DNA of 64,000 nt from assembly GCA_030770545.1 (NCBI GenBank), contig CM061102.1, positions 5,507,501 to 5,571,500 on the forward strand, written 5' to 3'. The translations under genes and the position numbers were made by a program. Under the pieces are notes generated by a model that had not been told where the DNA came from, did no database searches, and worked only from the letters and a program-made list of their open reading frames with translations. This DNA is from Macropodus opercularis. Lineage: Eukaryota; Chordata; Actinopteri; Anabantiformes; Osphronemidae. Shown piece after piece: positions 63,412 through 64,000 of this stretch. Within the stretch, counting starts at the first letter, position 1. Every line of letters starts with the position of its first letter.

Positions 63412-64000
63412 TGTGATGCAACGTTGATGTGATTTAAGGGTTGGAAAGCAGCGATGAAGCACAGTGTTCTGGATAGGAATGCAGGCCGGCTGAGCTCTGA
63501 GGCAAAAGCAAAAAGGGGACAAGACAGGAACAGGCTGGAAACGTGACTCTGCATGAAAAAGCAAATGTTCTTCAACAATGTGGAAAAGAAGTCAAGAGAA
63601 GGAGAGACAATCTGCTGTGCAAACATCTGTCTGTATTTCAATTGGAACTACAGCTCGGCGTCAGGTACACTGAGACTGCTCTCTAATCTCCTCAACAAAG
63701 CTGACTCTGATGGGAAGCGCGGCCTTCTGTTTCACCAAATCGCTTCAGCTTCACTGAATACATTTGAGTGTTTACACCAGTTTAGAGGCTTTTACTGTGG
63801 AGAACGATTCCATCTTTTGGCACGAAATATTACGACAACGCTTCTTGTGAGTGTTCGCTCCCCGGGCAGACGGCACATGAAGAACACACTAGTCCCAGAA
63901 ACCAGCACAGGGAGCGATTTAGTGGATATGAGCTGCGCTGCAACTAGCGTGTAGATTTCTTTGCCTGGAAAAATTGGTTCAGTAGTTATTACATTGCAAA

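Larger units (their letters stand above)
53730..64000. other. Upstream intergenic region of zbtb16
   Basis: Ten kilobases beyond the CpG promoter hold no frame with a recognisable domain on either strand. I see microsatellites (56876-56903, 63389-63411), A/T homopolymers (57213-57226, 59671-59686, 62102-62113) and ordinary AT-rich DNA. The open frames on both strands at 60338-60685 look aperiodic but match no family I know. Further upstream zbtb16 exons, enhancers or noncoding RNAs cannot be excluded. Confidence 0.6.

Noticed and set aside
1..64000. Prokaryotic-type systems (CRISPR array, operon, phage or toxin-antitoxin modules)
   Set aside because: Spliced vertebrate gene structure, microsatellites and Tc1-type elements show eukaryotic DNA. 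No regular spacer-repeat array or gene cluster is present.

Overview
The window is vertebrate nuclear DNA, most likely from a ray-finned (teleost) fish. It has very low coding density, many CA/GT microsatellites, a decayed Tc1-like transposon and fish-type interspersed repeats. The only protein-coding gene I can support is a minus-strand orthologue of ZBTB16 (PLZF), a BTB-zinc finger transcription factor. I cannot name the species, or say whether this is a zbtb16a or zbtb16b copy.

Layout, in the gene's own 5'->3' direction (right to left). About 53.7-64 kb is upstream sequence with no recognisable gene. About 52.0-53.7 kb is a CpG-rich promoter block holding a full CRE (TGACGTCA) and a good splice donor at 53336/53335, which suggests a 5' noncoding exon. 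A ~3.0 kb intron follows. The large first coding exon (transcribed part 49022-50342, ATG at 50259) encodes the BTB/POZ domain, the repression/linker region and most of zinc finger 1. A ~36.6 kb intron separates it from a 98-bp exon (12327-12424) that completes finger 1 and encodes finger 2. The remaining seven fingers expected of ZBTB16 are not seen, so positions 1-12326 should be the next intron and the gene runs off the left edge.

The splice phases agree exactly. The first coding exon ends after two bases of an Arg codon (AG|GTAAG), and the next exon begins with the missing G after ...CAACAG. The second exon ends TCAG|GTAAAG.

Other structure: a Tc1/mariner copy at about 5143-6536 with ~165-bp inverted repeats and a broken transposase; a 282-bp sequence present twice, apparently without mismatch, at 35740-36021 and 39385-39666; a perfect 22-bp inverted repeat with a 2-nt loop at 43720-43765; and a CpG-rich block near 37.1-37.4 kb. 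That block carries a YY1-type ATGGCGGC motif followed by a splice donor on the plus strand, so it may be an antisense or alternative promoter inside the big intron. Two overlapping upstream ORFs sit directly in front of the zbtb16 start codon. Nothing resembles a prokaryotic operon, CRISPR array or defence system. The most useful leads are regulatory: the uORFs, the intronic promoter-like block, and several candidate conserved noncoding stretches.
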